Counted from the stretch's first letter, positions 6,094 to 14,008 are shown. The stretch: DNA of 19,744 nucleotides from DATCLA01 sp036564195 (GCA_036564195.1 DATCLA010000022.1:1-19744); one strand, 5' to 3'. Made by a program: numbers and translations. Notes: generated by a model not told the origin, from the letters alone.

Positions 6094-8550
6094 ATGGCAT
6101 CATCGACGACTAATGCAGATCAAATCGTATATGATGCAGCGGAGGATTTAGGTGAAGAAATGAAAAAAGAGCCCTATTCGCTGATGATCAGAGTCGGCTG
6201 GACTTTTTCAGGTGGCGAACCGAGTGGTGAATATGCACTTAAGATCCCTAACCACGATAATATTGGTGAGAAGTTTAGTAACGGTGTCATAGTTATTAAA
6301 AACCGATTGAAAGTCCTGAAGGGTACGGGAGAATTGGAAATTACACCAACGAACGGCCCTACTTATCGCTCCAAGGTTATCTTAGGACCGCTGTCTAATA
6401 CCCAAACTCCTGCCGGACTGGCGCAGCGTTTGACTAACCTGGGTTTCTACGCCGGAACCGATGGGATCTTTAATGGCCGGATGGCTTGGGCAGTACGGGC
6501 TTTTAAAAGGATCAAGATGAATGATTATACCCGTAATAAGGTCGAAGTGGAAAACAATGCTGCGACCAAAGCGTTTTTAATTGCAGTTCAAAATGCTTTT
6601 GGAGTTCATCCGGGCGATGAGGTAACAGGCGATTTGAGTTTGACATTTTCAAATGCTGCTGTTCCTTATTGCGGGATGTTTGGGAATCATGTTTATAAGC
6701 GGGGGAATTTTGAAAATGCAAAATTGAAAAATGATGTTGATAATGGTCCTAAAGCAACCGGAATCTGGGGAGGAGTTAGCGCTGCCGAATATAAAAATGA
6801 GCCGATTGCCGGAGAATACGAGCTTCATTTGCGTGCATTCGATCCGAAGACAGAAGATGCCTTTAGCAATCGGGTTAATCTCCCTCAGCCGATTCATATG
6901 GCGCAGTTTGTTCTGTTTGAGCTGGGGTATTGGTTGGTAGGTGGTAACGGTAATTGGGTACAACTGGATAATACGTGGACTCGAAACAGTTTTAAACCTG
7001 ACGGAGGCTTTGGACGTTATACCCAGTGGGCGGTACGGGAGTTTCAGTGTCATGCTAAGTTAGGTTATGCTGCTAAGGAGGATGTTGACAGTACCGAAAA
7101 ACGTTATATGCCCCGGTTGTTTAAGTTGTCGCAGTCTCCACCTAAATTGACCGGAGATGCACGGTATCCCGATGATGGAAGGATTAGTGGTGCATTGAAT
7201 GAAAAAACTAGGGCGGCTTTGCAGGCTTGGGCTGATGGGGTTTTACGTTGTCCGGTGATTGTTTATGCTACCACAGATACAAGGGATGGCTCTAATCTTG
7301 ATAAGATTGTCAAAGAAAATTTGTGGTTGCATAACGACCTTGCAAGCAATAATCCTCGAATGTATGCGATTGATTATAGCAATTATTATTTTAATCTACC
7401 CTTGGATTTATTTCCGCCCCAAAATTCATACAATGGGCTTGTTTCTCGATATGGAGGTAAAGTCACCTTTAGTGGAAATACCTTTCCTAAGCCTATTGTA
7501 TTGGGTTATTATGACAAAGCATATGATGGTGGTCCTTGTGTTGTTGCTGGGAGGCATACTTGGGACCAATCTTATGTAGAAATAAGACCAGATACCTTGA
7601 TTGGTAAAGGAGGTAACAACGGCATTGGTCTTAGTGATAAGGAACTTTCTACCTTCAAAGTAATCCGAACGGTATCCCATTTTGAGTGTTATGCTTTTTT
7701 TGATTGTATCAATGCTTATGATGATGTGACAATTTCTTTTGGACCATGTCATTGGACAGCACATAGTTGTATGGGAGGAGAAGCAGATGCCACAGGGGCA
7801 CGTGAATTACCTGCTTTTTTAGCTTATGTTAAATATATATATCCTGAGAATTATAAGGCCTTTTTTGGTGTTTTTGGATTGGGTACTAAAAGCAAATGGC
7901 CAATTAAGATTAGTGGAGGAGTAAATACTTATAATGATAAATTCATGATGCAAACGGAAGATGGTGAACAAAATCTTTATGGGAATTCCGATCGACTGAA
8001 TGAAAATAAGTATCTTAAGAGTTGGCATTGGTTTTATCGTTTTATAATGGCTACTCGAATTTCTACATATCTTCACCGTGCTATGTGGCATTTTACACGT
8101 ATTCGAATAGGTGACATTCTGAATCATGAGTTTGAATTTACTATTGGTCAAGGAAAAGAAACAAAGACAAAAAAAATAAAGGTTGGGCAATATGCAACTT
8201 CGGAAAAGGCGGTAGTGATGTTGTTGCGCTATCATATACGTTATCCGGGAAATTTATTTACTGTTCTTAAAGAAATCATGAAAGATTTAATATCCAAGTT
8301 TCCTAACCCTGAAAATGATAAAATTGAGAAAGCGCGAGAAGATGAAATGATAAGTAAAATACTCGAAAAGAGTCAGCTTAGAGATAATGAGTCGTTTAGA
8401 AAACAAATGAGGGATCTTAATAGTTGGGTAGATGTTCCACAGTTAGGTTTTCCTAAAAGAGAATACTATGAACTTAACCTTATAGATAAAACGCTCAGTT
8501 CTGAACCAGGGAGTTTTAAATTTGATGATTTACCGGTACAAGTAGAATAA
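6094..8550 (+). CDS. Peptidoglycan-binding protein with lysozyme-like C-terminal region; candidate effector
   Basis: 818 residues, no signal peptide. A beta-rich N-terminal domain (1-100) precedes a PG_binding_1-like segment at about 106-140 (LAQRLTNLGFYAGTDG, then AWAVRAFKR). A second at about 265-320 (FVLFELGYW, then TQWAVREFQ) is split by an insertion, and GALNEKTRAALQAWADG near 370 looks like the end of a third. The C-terminal half holds SHFECYAFFDCINAYDDVT (Glu531, Asp537, Asp543, Asp544), then ISFGPCHWT and ELPAFLAYVKY. That spacing of Glu and Asp before a glycine-rich SFG turn recalls lysozyme-superfamily hydrolases; wall cleavage is inferred, not shown. Base composition falls from about 50% GC in hand-counted 5' lines to about 30-37% in 3' lines, suggesting a grafted C-terminal domain. 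GGGAG lies 10 bases before the ATG; a TTG at 6091 is an alternative start. Last gene of the module; no immunity-like gene follows. Confidence 0.7.
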   Translation: MASSTTNADQIVYDAAEDLGEEMKKEPYSLMIRVGWTFSGGEPSGEYALKIPNHDNIGEKFSNGVIVIKNRLKVLKGTGELEITPTNGPTYRSKVILGPLSNTQTPAGLAQRLTNLGFYAGTDGIFNGRMAWAVRAFKRIKMNDYTRNKVEVENNAATKAFLIAVQNAFGVHPGDEVTGDLSLTFSNAAVPYCGMFGNHVYKRGNFENAKLKNDVDNGPKATGIWGGVSAAEYKNEPIAGEYELHLRAFDPKTEDAFSNRVNLPQPIHMAQFVLFELGYWLVGGNGNWVQLDNTWTRNSFKPDGGFGRYTQWAVREFQCHAKLGYAAKEDVDSTEKRYMPRLFKLSQSPPKLTGDARYPDDGRISGALNEKTRAALQAWADGVLRCPVIVYATTDTRDGSNLDKIVKENLWLHNDLASNNPRMYAIDYSNYYFNLPLDLFPPQNSYNGLVSRYGGKVTFSGNTFPKPIVLGYYDKAYDGGPCVVAGRHTWDQSYVEIRPDTLIGKGGNNGIGLSDKELSTFKVIRTVSHFECYAFFDCINAYDDVTISFGPCHWTAHSCMGGEADATGARELPAFLAYVKYIYPENYKAFFGVFGLGTKSKWPIKISGGVNTYNDKFMMQTEDGEQNLYGNSDRLNENKYLKSWHWFYRFIMATRISTYLHRAMWHFTRIRIGDILNHEFEFTIGQGKETKTKKIKVGQYATSEKAVVMLLRYHIRYPGNLFTVLKEIMKDLISKFPNPENDKIEKAREDEMISKILEKSQLRDNESFRKQMRDLNSWVDVPQLGFPKREYYELNLIDKTLSSEPGSFKFDDLPVQVE

Positions 8551-8612
8551 AACCATAATTCGGAAAAACTAATTTTATGATTGCACATAAACCGTTGAGA
8601 ATATTGGAGTCC

Positions 8613-8644
8613 CCGTTCCTGGTTGTATTTGTACCAAGGAACGG
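8613..8644. repeat. Intergenic hairpin between convergent genes
   Basis: CCGTTCCT (8613-8620) pairs perfectly with AGGAACGG (8637-8644), and GG/CC extends the stem past one bulged base. It sits between the stops of two convergent genes, where a bidirectional terminator would be expected, but there is no clear T-run on either side, so terminator function is unproven. Confidence 0.5.
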
Positions 8645-8695
8645 AGCAATTATGATGAAAATATATTATTACTAGTTACGTATAGCATCAATAAA

Positions 8696-9790
8696 TTATT
8701 GCTTTATGGTTACAATTGAGACTGGACCATTGCCCGTCTTAAATGGGCTCCCTTTGATTTTGTTAAGTGAACCAGTTGTATTGTTAATAGAAAAGGCTGC
8801 GATTTCATTAGAATCTGCGTTAGTGACATAGAGGAATTCTTTAGTTGGGACGATACTAAATGATGATGGGTCATCCATACTATGATAAAGGGGGTTGTTC
8901 TTAAATTCAATTAATGTACTTGTAGCAGGGTCGAAAGAGTAGGCATCGATAGTTTCGCAATTGAGAATATAAACAACTTTACCGGATAGTGCAAAAGTTA
9001 CTTGAGTAGGATGATCAGCGCCGAAGGGACTACCTTTGATTTCGGTTAATTTACCGGTCTTGGCGTTTATGGTATAGACGGAGAAATTCTGAGAATCGTA
9101 ATTGGGAATGAAGGCGAATTTGCCAGTGGGGTCAATGGATATGGATTTTGGGCCTGTCCCTGTGGTGATGGTAGTTTCACTGAGTTTGGTTAATTTACCA
9201 GTTGCTGTATTGATAGAATAGACTATGATGCTATTGCGTTCATAATCTGAGAGAAAAGCTAATTTACCGCTCGAATCGATGGTTATGGAATTAATGCTTT
9301 TTTGAATATGAAATGGGCTGCCTTTTATTGCAGTTAATTCACCCGTTTTAGGATTGACGGCATAGATGGAGACGTTTCGATCAACGTTAACAACATAGAG
9401 AAATTTGCCTGAAGGAGCCATGGTTAATAAAAATGGTGTTTCCTTGGTAAAAGAAATCCCTTTGATTGCTGTTAAAGCACCAGATATAGGATTGATAGAA
9501 TATGCGGAAATACTATGAGATTGATAATTTGCAACATAGAGGAATTTGCCATTGGGGTGGGCAGTCATTGAACAAGGAGAATTGCCGGCAAGAAAAGGAC
9601 TGCCCTTAATCTCGCTCAATGCACCTGTAGCGGGATTAATGGAATAGGCAGAGATGTTGTTTGATTCGGAATTGGCAACATAAGCAAAATATTTCGGTGC
9701 AGATGCTGCATTGCCTTGTTGACCTAAACCAAAAACAGCTAAAAGAAAAGCTAAAATGAGCATTAAACATGCAGGAATAAGTTTTTTCAT
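8696..9790 (-). CDS. Secreted lactonase-type seven-bladed beta-propeller protein
   Basis: 364 residues. A signal peptide is plain: MKK, a hydrophobic run to about residue 24, then a small-residue site near NAASA. After it the chain is seven similar blades of about 45 residues with a recurring pattern of the form NNISAYSINPATGALSEIKG, then SPF, then P-GKFLYVAN. This matches the lactonase/YncE-like family (PF10282, related to 6-phosphogluconolactonase and 3-carboxymuconate cyclase), but most secreted members have no known substrate and no catalytic residues can be assigned here. It should act outside the membrane, perhaps as a binding scaffold. AAAGGAG lies 9 bases upstream of the ATG and a promoter is visible 62-90 bases upstream. 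It converges with the injection-type module and appears to be a separate unit. Confidence 0.85.
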   Translation of the reverse strand: MKKLIPACLMLILAFLLAVFGLGQQGNAASAPKYFAYVANSESNNISAYSINPATGALSEIKGSPFLAGNSPCSMTAHPNGKFLYVANYQSHSISAYSINPISGALTAIKGISFTKETPFLLTMAPSGKFLYVVNVDRNVSIYAVNPKTGELTAIKGSPFHIQKSINSITIDSSGKLAFLSDYERNSIIVYSINTATGKLTKLSETTITTGTGPKSISIDPTGKFAFIPNYDSQNFSVYTINAKTGKLTEIKGSPFGADHPTQVTFALSGKVVYILNCETIDAYSFDPATSTLIEFKNNPLYHSMDDPSSFSIVPTKEFLYVTNADSNEIAAFSINNTTGSLNKIKGSPFKTGNGPVSIVTIKQ

Positions 9791-9851
9791 CTTTTAATTC
9801 TCCTTTATTCCAAATTGTAATAATCAACCATTTAATGCAATGTTTTACTAT

Positions 9852-9880
9852 ATTATATATCATCAAAGGTTGACCCGCAA
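9852..9880 (-). promoter_or_regulatory. Promoter of the beta-propeller gene
   Basis: On the minus strand TTGCGG (9880-9875), 17-base spacer, TATAAT (9857-9852): a perfect -10 and a 4/6 -35 at the ideal distance, about 60 bases upstream of the start codon. Confidence 0.65.
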
Positions 9881-9933
9881 GTTGAGAGATAGGCATTTCT
9901 TAGTATGCAGCTGAAGTGGGGAAAATGATTCGT

Positions 9934-9970
9934 GCTAAGCCGCCAGGCGACCGAATAATGGCGGCCAAGC
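9934..9970 (+). repeat. Hairpin in the leader of the secreted hypothetical protein
   Basis: GCCGCCA (9939-9945) and TGGCGGC (9959-9965) form a perfect 7-bp stem; three more pairs (GCT/AGC) follow after a two-base mismatch. It ends 18 bases before the AAAGGAG site. No T-run follows, so it is not a classical terminator; it could affect translation or RNA stability. Confidence 0.45.
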
Positions 9971-9996
9971 TCTTAAGACCTATTTTGAAAGGAGAA

Positions 9997-11121
9997 ATGG
10001 ATTTGCTTAAATTCATGCGATTCATCTTATTCTGTATGTTTTTTTGTTTGGTAACCACTCAATGCTGGTCGGAGTCAACTCCGATAAACAGTGCGGGACT
10101 ATTGCTGGGATTGCGTTCTGATCCTGATACAGAGTATTCAGATAAATCCACAAGTTATCGCACTTTGTGGATTACATCTGTTTCCGGTAAGGTCAAGATA
10201 CTTACCGGGGCTGGGATTACTGTACCGTATGGCAGCGGATTCTGGCAGATTAATAACGATTATTTTATCAAGGAAGGCAGTAATGAACTATGGGATTTTG
10301 CGGTTTGGATTGAATATTTACGTGCTAACCCGCTAGGTAAACCGGTCAATCTTACTCCGGACATTCAAATCTACGCTCTGGAGATGGTGGGCGAGTGGAG
10401 GAGCTTAGTGGAGGAAGCAAAATTGTTGTTCGTGGGAAACCGCTATGTTGGGATTGAAAGGAGCAGATATTATGATAGTGGTGGCACTTACCGCCCTGAT
10501 TTTGGCACCTTGGAAGTCAGAGAAATTAAAAATATCAACCGCTTGTTCCAGAAAGAAGAACCAGGGTGGATTCTTGAGCCTGAAAAATGCGTTTCGGTAA
10601 AGCGGGTGTTTGGTGCCGCTGTCGACCCCTATCTGAAACTATATCTATCCCAACAGGCGGAGGAACCGTCGGGTGATCTTGAATTTAAGATTGAAAATGT
10701 AAGTGATGAACACGGGTGGGGTTTAATTCGTCGCAATGCCCGATGGATCCCACAATTTGCTTTGAAATGGTATTGTAATTATGGCTGGAGTGCCGGAGCA
10801 CGTTATGATTTGGAGGAGTTGCCGTTACCGATTCCACCGCAACTAATGGTTTATAATAATGCTGCTTGCGATTTTAATCAGATTAAAAAAGCCATTCCTA
10901 ATGCAAAAGATGCTTTTGTGGCTCCGGATGGAACATTAAGCGTAGTCTTTACTCCGGGAAAGTTGCTGATTTATCTGGGTAAAAATTATCAAAATCCCGC
11001 CGCCATTGTAAAACTTGGTTCGGCAGAAACTTCGATCATGGGTGAATGGGCTTTAGGAAGCTATGTCACCAAGTGGACGAGTACTCTAAAGAACTACCTG
11101 AAGAAGGAAGTTAAAATTTAA
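9997..11121 (+). CDS. Secreted protein of unknown function
   Basis: I do not recognise a family. From the ATG at 9997 the product has 374 residues and begins MDLLKFMRFILFCMFFCLV, a signal-peptide-like hydrophobic stretch ending near TTQCWSES, with no proper lipobox. The mature part is beta-rich and aromatic (LWITSVSGKVKILTG, YGSGFWQIN, VGNRYVGIERSRYYDSGG, VAPDGTLSVVFTPGK), a texture seen in propeller-like or bacterial secreted all-beta proteins. In-frame starts exist further upstream (GTG 9916, ATG 9925, ATG 9958), but they would put a charged segment and a strong hairpin in the coding region ahead of the signal. AAAGGAG lies only 2 bases before 9997, which is closer than usual; ATG 10015 would also leave a signal peptide. 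It is divergent from the propeller gene across a 206-base gap. Confidence 0.6.
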   Translation: MDLLKFMRFILFCMFFCLVTTQCWSESTPINSAGLLLGLRSDPDTEYSDKSTSYRTLWITSVSGKVKILTGAGITVPYGSGFWQINNDYFIKEGSNELWDFAVWIEYLRANPLGKPVNLTPDIQIYALEMVGEWRSLVEEAKLLFVGNRYVGIERSRYYDSGGTYRPDFGTLEVREIKNINRLFQKEEPGWILEPEKCVSVKRVFGAAVDPYLKLYLSQQAEEPSGDLEFKIENVSDEHGWGLIRRNARWIPQFALKWYCNYGWSAGARYDLEELPLPIPPQLMVYNNAACDFNQIKKAIPNAKDAFVAPDGTLSVVFTPGKLLIYLGKNYQNPAAIVKLGSAETSIMGEWALGSYVTKWTSTLKNYLKKEVKI

Positions 11122-11160
11122 AATTTAGAAAGCAAGCCTGAACAATACTTCCTATAGGTA

Positions 11161-12033
11161 TTAACTGCTTTCCCGTACATCCCAGGCGGCCAGGATCATT
11201 CCTGCCACAATCAGTATCCCGCCGGCAACCACCTTCCAGTCGAAAGGGTCAAAGCGGAGGCTGATTGCAAAAATTCCGGCAAAAAGGGGTTCAGTGGCCA
11301 TGATAATGGCGGTCCGGAACGGCGGGATCTTTTGCTGTGCCTTGGTTTGGAACAAATAGGCCAATGCAGTCGCTGGTAAAGCGCTATATAAGATTGCTGC
11401 CCAGTGCCATCCGGTAAATTTAACCAGCGGTAGCCGCTGGTGACCCCAAAAGAGAAATACCAGCCCGGCCAAAAGAGCCGCCGTTGCGAACTGGACCAGA
11501 GTCAACGCCGTGACGGAGTGGCTGGGAGCATATTTTTCGGTTAGCACAATATGCCAGGCAAACAGCACGGCACAGGTTAAAGTGAACAGATCACCCCTCT
11601 GGAACGCTAGCGGACCTCGGAACGTGATTAATAACATTCCGACAGTCGCAGTTCCGATTCCAATCAATACCGGGACGGGGGGTAATTTACGGCGTGTCAG
11701 TGAAGCGAAGCCGGCAACCAGGACTACATTTAAACCGGTAATAAAACTGGAAACTGAAGCGGTAGTGGATCTGAGTCCTAAAGTTTGGGTGATGAACGCC
11801 ATAGCCAACACCAGCCCAAGAATGAATCCTGGGATAATACAGGTACGTAACTGGTTCTTTAATTTAGCTTCAAAAATCGTCACCAGGAATAATAGAGCTA
11901 TGGTAAAACGGGCAAAAATAAAAAAATAGGGGTCGATTACTGTCATCGACCATTTGACAATGATAAAGGACCAACCCCAAATGAAAGTAGTAACCAGCAA
12001 CAGGAGGTCCGCTGCAGAAAAGATTCGTTTCAT
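11161..12033 (-). CDS. EamA-family (DMT) transporter
   Basis: 290 residues, about ten hydrophobic helices in two homologous halves, as in drug/metabolite transporters of the EamA type. The first half opens LLLVTTFIWGWSFIIVKW and has the ARFTIALLFL helix; the second opens LFTLTCAVLFAWHIVLTEKY and contains ALPATALAYLFQTKAQQ and ATEPLFAGIFA, hallmark segments of the family. Members typically export amino acids or other small metabolites, but the substrate cannot be read from sequence. It begins 9 bases after the stop of the amino acid ABC ATPase gene on the same strand, with AAAGGA upstream, so it is probably in the same transcript. This suggests, without proving, that it moves a related solute. 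Confidence 0.88.
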   Translation of the reverse strand: MKRIFSAADLLLLVTTFIWGWSFIIVKWSMTVIDPYFFIFARFTIALLFLVTIFEAKLKNQLRTCIIPGFILGLVLAMAFITQTLGLRSTTASVSSFITGLNVVLVAGFASLTRRKLPPVPVLIGIGTATVGMLLITFRGPLAFQRGDLFTLTCAVLFAWHIVLTEKYAPSHSVTALTLVQFATAALLAGLVFLFWGHQRLPLVKFTGWHWAAILYSALPATALAYLFQTKAQQKIPPFRTAIIMATEPLFAGIFAISLRFDPFDWKVVAGGILIVAGMILAAWDVRESS

Positions 12034-12042
12034 AATTTTCCT

Positions 12043-12768
12043 TTACAAGATCTTACTTAAAAATTGTTTTGTCCGTAGTTGGGTAGGATTGTTGAACAGT
12101 TGTTCGGGAGAACCTTCCTCCAGAAACTGGCCTTCATCCATAAAGAGAACCCGATGAGCTACTTCTTTAGCAAAGCCCATCTCATGGGTGACTACCACCA
12201 TGGTCATCCCTTCATGGGCTAAGTCTTTCATAACATCCAAAACCTCTTGAATCATCTCCGGATCCAGTGCCGAAGTAGGTTCATCGAATAATAAGGCTTT
12301 CGGCCGCATCGCCAAAGCGCGGGCAATAGCGATCCGTTGTTGCTGACCACCGGAGAGTTGTTCGGGATAAGCATCGGCTTTATTTTTTAAACCAACCCGT
12401 TCCAATAGTTGCAAAGCCCGTTCTTTGGCTTCGGCTTCACTTAAACCCCGGACTTTAACAGGGGCGATGGTAATATTTTCTAAAGCAGTCATGTGGGGGA
12501 AAAGGTTAAACCGTTGAAATACCATGCCCACTTCAGACCGGACTTCATTGACATTAACTTTGGTATGGTCGGTGACCTCAACCGCTTCGATGTAAATGTG
12601 GCCGGAAGATGGTTTCTCCAGTAAATTCAGACAGCGTAAGAAGGTGCTCTTACCGGAACCGCTAGGACCGATAATACAGACCACTTCTCCGGCGGTAATT
12701 TCAATGTTGATTCCTTTTAACACATGGAGATGACGAAATCTTTTGTGTAAATCGACTACTTTAATCAC
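12043..12768 (-). CDS. Polar amino acid ABC transporter, ATP-binding protein
   Basis: 241 residues, the normal length for GlnQ/HisP-type ATPases that power amino acid import at the inner face of the membrane. All nucleotide-binding landmarks are intact: Walker A GPSGSGKST (34-42), Q-loop Gln85, signature LSGGQ (138-142), Walker B ALLFDE (158-163), D-loop SALD (166-169) and switch His195. The start is GTG, overlapping the end of the permease gene by 8 bases; GAGGAGG sits 10 bases upstream inside that gene. Overlap and order make it the partner of the permease upstream. The exact amino acid is not determined; glutamine, arginine or a broad polar range are typical. Confidence 0.93.
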   Translation of the reverse strand: MIKVVDLHKRFRHLHVLKGINIEITAGEVVCIIGPSGSGKSTFLRCLNLLEKPSSGHIYIEAVEVTDHTKVNVNEVRSEVGMVFQRFNLFPHMTALENITIAPVKVRGLSEAEAKERALQLLERVGLKNKADAYPEQLSGGQQQRIAIARALAMRPKALLFDEPTSALDPEMIQEVLDVMKDLAHEGMTMVVVTHEMGFAKEVAHRVLFMDEGQFLEEGSPEQLFNNPTQLRTKQFLSKIL

Positions 12769-13747
12769 TAGTCTGCAACCTCCTCTCCAAGTAGGCCACT
12801 AACCGGGTAAAAGGAATGGTCATAATCAGGAAGATTAGGCCAACTTCCAACCAGGTTTCCGTGGGGCGGTAACTGCGGGTGACAATGATTTGGGCTTTAC
12901 GTACCAGTTCTTCCATACCGATCACCGAGACCAGCGATGAGTCTTTTAACATGGCAATAAATTCGTTGCCCAGCGGTGGAATCACCCGTTTCAGTGCCTG
13001 AGGCAGAATGATATAGCGCATTGCCTGGGAGTAGGTCATCCCTAAAGAACGGGCGGCCTCCATTTGACCCGGGTCGATCGATTGAATCCCGGCCCGGACG
13101 ATTTCCGCGACATAGGCACCGCTGTTAATGCTGAGTGCTAATAATGCGGAGATAAAGGGGTTAATTGGAAACGGCTGCCCTTGATTAAACAAATTACCTA
13201 ACAGGGGTGGAAAACCGAAATGAATCATGAAGATCTGGACTAGTAACGGGGTGCCGCGGATAAAATCAACATAGATACTTGATAAGATATTAATAGTTTT
13301 ATTATGAATCACTCGGGCGATCCCCATGAACGTTCCGATCACGATGCCGTTAAACACTGCAATAATCGTTAAAAAAAGGGTCATCAATGCGCCCAGCAGT
13401 AATGCGGGCAGGCTCTGCCACATGTAGTAGAGGGAGGTTTCCGGGAGTGTGAACTCTACCGTGTTTTCCCCCGGTTCTACCACTACTGTCTGTTGTTCCC
13501 TACGGTAATGCGGTGGCTTGCTGACTTGAATCCGATGTTCGCCGGGGGTTAGGTTAGGGATTAATAGGGGAGTGATCCCTTGATAGGTTTGGCCATCAAC
13601 CTTAACCCTGGCGCCGGGCGGGTCGGAGATTACTTTTAAATTGGCCTGACCGTCAGCTGAAACGGCTTGGACAGGCAGACTGATTCCCAAGCAAAGAATC
13701 AGCAGACACAAAATTGAAATAGAGTAGTAATTCTTCAAGTAGAACAT
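12761..13747 (-). CDS. Polar amino acid ABC transporter permease fused to an N-terminal PEGA domain
   Basis: 328 residues; family permeases are about 215-230. The extra N-terminus is a signal/anchor helix (about 9-28) and a PEGA domain (about 36-101: LKVISDPPGARVKVDG, PLLIPNLTPGEHRIQVSKP, EPGENTVEFTL). From about 106 the chain is a standard HisM/GlnP-type permease with five or so helices and the EAA loop (EAARSLGMTYSQAMRYIILP, Glu230) that contacts the ATPase. PEGA domains are typically extracytoplasmic and are found in surface proteins, so a wall- or periplasm-facing domain is expected just ahead of the first permease helix. The ATG at 13747 has no spaced binding site; a TTG at 13738 lies 8 bases after AAAGGA and could be the true start. 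It is separated from the binding-protein gene by 268 bases rich in inverted repeats. Confidence 0.9.
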   Translation of the reverse strand: MFYLKNYYSISILCLLILCLGISLPVQAVSADGQANLKVISDPPGARVKVDGQTYQGITPLLIPNLTPGEHRIQVSKPPHYRREQQTVVVEPGENTVEFTLPETSLYYMWQSLPALLLGALMTLFLTIIAVFNGIVIGTFMGIARVIHNKTINILSSIYVDFIRGTPLLVQIFMIHFGFPPLLGNLFNQGQPFPINPFISALLALSINSGAYVAEIVRAGIQSIDPGQMEAARSLGMTYSQAMRYIILPQALKRVIPPLGNEFIAMLKDSSLVSVIGMEELVRKAQIIVTRSYRPTETWLEVGLIFLIMTIPFTRLVAYLERRLQTSD

Positions 13748-13795
13748 CCTTTTTTAATAATTTAAGCGGTTTTGTAATTACATTTAGTCAGAAAC

Positions 13796-13854
13796 TTGTC
13801 ACAGTATAGTATAGATGATGTTTAACTCGGTGGACTATTGATATACTGTGACAA
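13796..13854. repeat. Perfect 13-bp inverted repeat, candidate operator or RNA stem
   Basis: TTGTCACAGTATA (13796-13808) and TATACTGTGACAA (13842-13854) are exact reverse complements separated by 33 bases. Each arm contains a TGTCACA/TGTGACA core. It lies 49-107 bases upstream of the permease start, between two genes of one transporter, where a regulator site or a processing stem would make sense. Confidence 0.6.
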
Positions 13855-13879
13855 AGTAAAGGAATTACGTGATTATCAA

Positions 13880-13897
13880 ATTTTACTTTAGTAAAAT
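13880..13897. repeat. 18-bp palindrome, candidate operator
   Basis: ATTTTACTTTAGTAAAAT: perfect 8-base arms around a TT centre, 26 bases from the 13-bp inverted repeat. Its size and symmetry suit a dimeric repressor, but I cannot assign it to a known regulator. Confidence 0.45.
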
Positions 13898-13967
13898 GTA
13901 AGGTGTTAAATTATCGGATCCGGTATTTAACGGATACTTCTTAAAAGATGCTTTATTATTATAAGCT

Positions 13968-14008
13968 TATAAAATAAGGTCAAACCGGATTAGCAGCACA
14001 GTTTGACC
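13968..14008 (-). terminator. Terminator after the solute-binding protein gene
   Basis: On the minus strand, 8 bases after the stop codon, GGTCAAAC (14008-14001) pairs with GTTTGACC (13985-13978) across a 15-base loop, followed by TTATTTTAT. The run is imperfect, so it may only partly stop transcription, which would give more binding protein than permease. A further palindrome TTATAAGCTTATAA follows at 13959-13972. Confidence 0.65.

Noticed and set aside
6649..7053. 134-codon minus-strand frame inside the peptidoglycan-binding gene, considered as an immunity gene
   Set aside because: No binding site or hydrophobic/immunity-like character, and the sense frame has recognisable domains throughout.
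11510..11929. 139-codon plus-strand frame
   Set aside because: Antisense to the clear EamA transporter gene; no independent support.
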